A program made the position numbers and the translations under genes. The notes beneath the pieces are model-generated. The model saw nothing but the letters and a program-made list of their open reading frames with translations, did no database searches and was not told the origin of the DNA. Positions 40,449 through 41,543 of a stretch of 41,543 nucleotides of DNA are shown here, in pieces. The stretch's first letter is position 1; each line of letters opens with the position of its first letter. The stretch comes from Flavobacteriaceae bacterium UBA3440. GTDB lineage: Bacteria > Bacteroidota > Bacteroidia > Flavobacteriales > Flavobacteriaceae. The stretch covers positions 1-41,543 of the forward strand of contig DFSJ01000072.1 of NCBI GenBank assembly GCA_002378585.1, in the 5' to 3' direction.

Positions 40449-41543
40449 TTACCTAGTCAGTTTTTTATATTTAATTCTAGTAGGCATTACCTCAGCACCC
40501 AAGCGCTTGCGTTTGTTTTCTTCGTAATCAGAAAATGATCCCTCAAAGAAATACACCTCAGAATTACCTTCAAAAGCCAAAATATGGGTGCAGATTCGAT
40601 CTAAAAACCATCGGTCGTGAGAAATAACAACCGCACAACCGGCAAAATTCTCCAGCCCTTCTTCTAGCGCTCTGAGCGTATTTACGTCCAAATCATTGGT
40701 CGGCTCATCCAACAAAAGCACATTTCCTTCTTCTTTTAACGTCATGGCCAAATGCAGTCGGTTGCGTTCTCCTCCAGAGAGCGCACTGACTTTCTTGTTC
40801 TGATCTGAACCTGAAAAGTTAAAACGACTCAAGTACGCACGTGAGTTCACTTGCTTCCCCCCCATCATAATCAACTCTTGACCATCGCTGAAGTTTTCCC
40901 AAATTGTTTTGTTCGGATCAATATTGCTGTGATTTTGGTCTACATAGGCGATTTTGGCTGTTTCCCCTACCTCAAAACTTCCCGTGTCCGGAGTTTCTTC
41001 CCCCATAACCAGTCTAAAGATGGTTGTTTTACCTGCTCCATTAGGTCCTATCACGCCAACAATACCTGCCTGAGGCAAAGTAAAATTTAGCGATTCATAG
41101 AGCAGTTTATCTCCATAGCTTTTACTGATACCCTGTGCGTTGAGTACTTGGGTACCCAATCTAGGTCCATTGGGGATATAAATCTCTAGCTGTTCATCCA
41201 GTTGCTTTTGATCTTGGTTCAGCAACTTGTCGTAATTCTGTAATCTGGCTTTCTGTTTGGTTTGACGTCCCTTGGGACCTTGTCTTACCCACTCAAGCTC
41301 GCGTTCTAAGGTTTTTTGACGCTTTGAGGCTGTTTTGCTTTCCAAAGCCAGTCTTTTAGACTTCTGATCCAGCCAACTGGAATAATTTCCTTTCCAGGGA
41401 ATACCCTCCCCCCTGTCGAGTTCTAGTATCCAACCCGCCACATTGTCCAAGAAGTACCGGTCGTGGGTCACCGCAATCACTGTCCCTTTATATTGAGATA
41501 AGTGGTGCTCCAGCCAATGGACAGACTCTGCATCTAAATGGTT
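40449..41543 (-). CDS. ettA: Energy-dependent translational throttle ABC-F ATPase EttA, N-terminus beyond window
   Basis: 364 visible residues, the C-terminal two thirds of a roughly 560-residue ABC-F protein that binds the ribosomal E site and gates translation by energy state. The visible part begins NHLDAESVHWLEHHL, the D-loop of the first ATPase domain. The inter-domain linker contains ELEWVRQGPKGRQTKQKAR, characteristic of EttA. The second ATPase domain has GPNGAGKTT, LSGGERNR and LLLDEPTNDLD. The C-terminus ends PTRIKYKKLTR, also EttA-like. The 5' part lies past the right edge of the window. Confidence 0.94.
   Translation of the reverse strand, partial: NHLDAESVHWLEHHLSQYKGTVIAVTHDRYFLDNVAGWILELDRGEGIPWKGNYSSWLDQKSKRLALESKTASKRQKTLERELEWVRQGPKGRQTKQKARLQNYDKLLNQDQKQLDEQLEIYIPNGPRLGTQVLNAQGISKSYGDKLLYESLNFTLPQAGIVGVIGPNGAGKTTIFRLVMGEETPDTGSFEVGETAKIAYVDQNHSNIDPNKTIWENFSDGQELIMMGGKQVNSRAYLSRFNFSGSDQNKKVSALSGGERNRLHLAMTLKEEGNVLLLDEPTNDLDVNTLRALEEGLENFAGCAVVISHDRWFLDRICTHILAFEGNSEVYFFEGSFSDYEENKRKRLGAEVMPTRIKYKKLTR

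Overview
The window looks like a piece of a Bacteroidota chromosome, most likely a free-living (possibly marine) member of the Flavobacteriales. The grounds are the gene content (a Fjoh_2419-like alpha-oxoamine synthase, a PF14905-type TonB-dependent receptor, DUF4834, a TIGR02757/DUF2400 protein, a LuxC-type acyl-CoA reductase beside serC/serA), TAnnTTTG octamers in most intergenic gaps, and the near absence of Shine-Dalgarno sequences before start codons. I see no tRNA, rRNA, insertion sequence, CRISPR array or prophage. Coding density is very high: no gene-free stretch exceeds about 200 bases.

Layout. 1-4.6 kb: ychF (all but its last codon and stop) follows a 2[4Fe-4S] ferredoxin on the minus strand; a divergent plus-strand unit carries acyl-CoA reductase, serC and serA. 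4.6-6.4 kb: a chain of overlapping genes, DUF6787-like membrane protein, LolD-type ATPase, TIGR02757 protein. 6.4-10.3 kb: secreted S10 carboxypeptidase, then a dihydroorotase homologue without its metal ligands, a Tic20/DUF4870-like membrane protein and a carboxylesterase. 10.2-14.2 kb: PhnP-like metallohydrolase, a conserved 486-residue protein of unknown function, peroxiredoxin bcp, an endonuclease III lacking the Fe-S cysteines, and an ECF sigma factor. 14.4-17.2 kb: uvrA. 17.2-22.6 kb (minus): DUF4834, YfhO-like protein, GT4 glycosyltransferase and flippase, probably a surface-glycan unit. 22.6-27 kb: an outer-membrane barrel protein and a GNAT acyltransferase (plus) meet a convergent pair, an alpha-oxoamine synthase and a CBS/cysteine-synthase-like enzyme. 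27-32.6 kb (minus): metzincin protease, threonine aldolase, oligopeptidase B. 32.7-33.8 kb: prfB with a programmed +1 frameshift. 33.9-36.9 kb: secreted 158-residue protein plus TonB-dependent receptor. 37-41.5 kb: small membrane protein, fumC, coiled-coil membrane protein, secreted metallo-beta-lactamase-fold protein and the C-terminal two thirds of ettA.

Most of the genes are housekeeping. The most interesting segment is 23.5-27.0 kb, whose three enzymes are those expected for a sulfonolipid (capnine/sulfobacin) or sphingolipid pathway: formation of a sulfonated or hydroxylated amino acid, its condensation with a fatty acyl thioester, and N-acylation. The reductase of that pathway is not in the window. 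serC and serA could supply phosphoserine, but they lie 20 kb away and the link is speculative.

All calls come from reading translations and motifs by eye; no database search was run.
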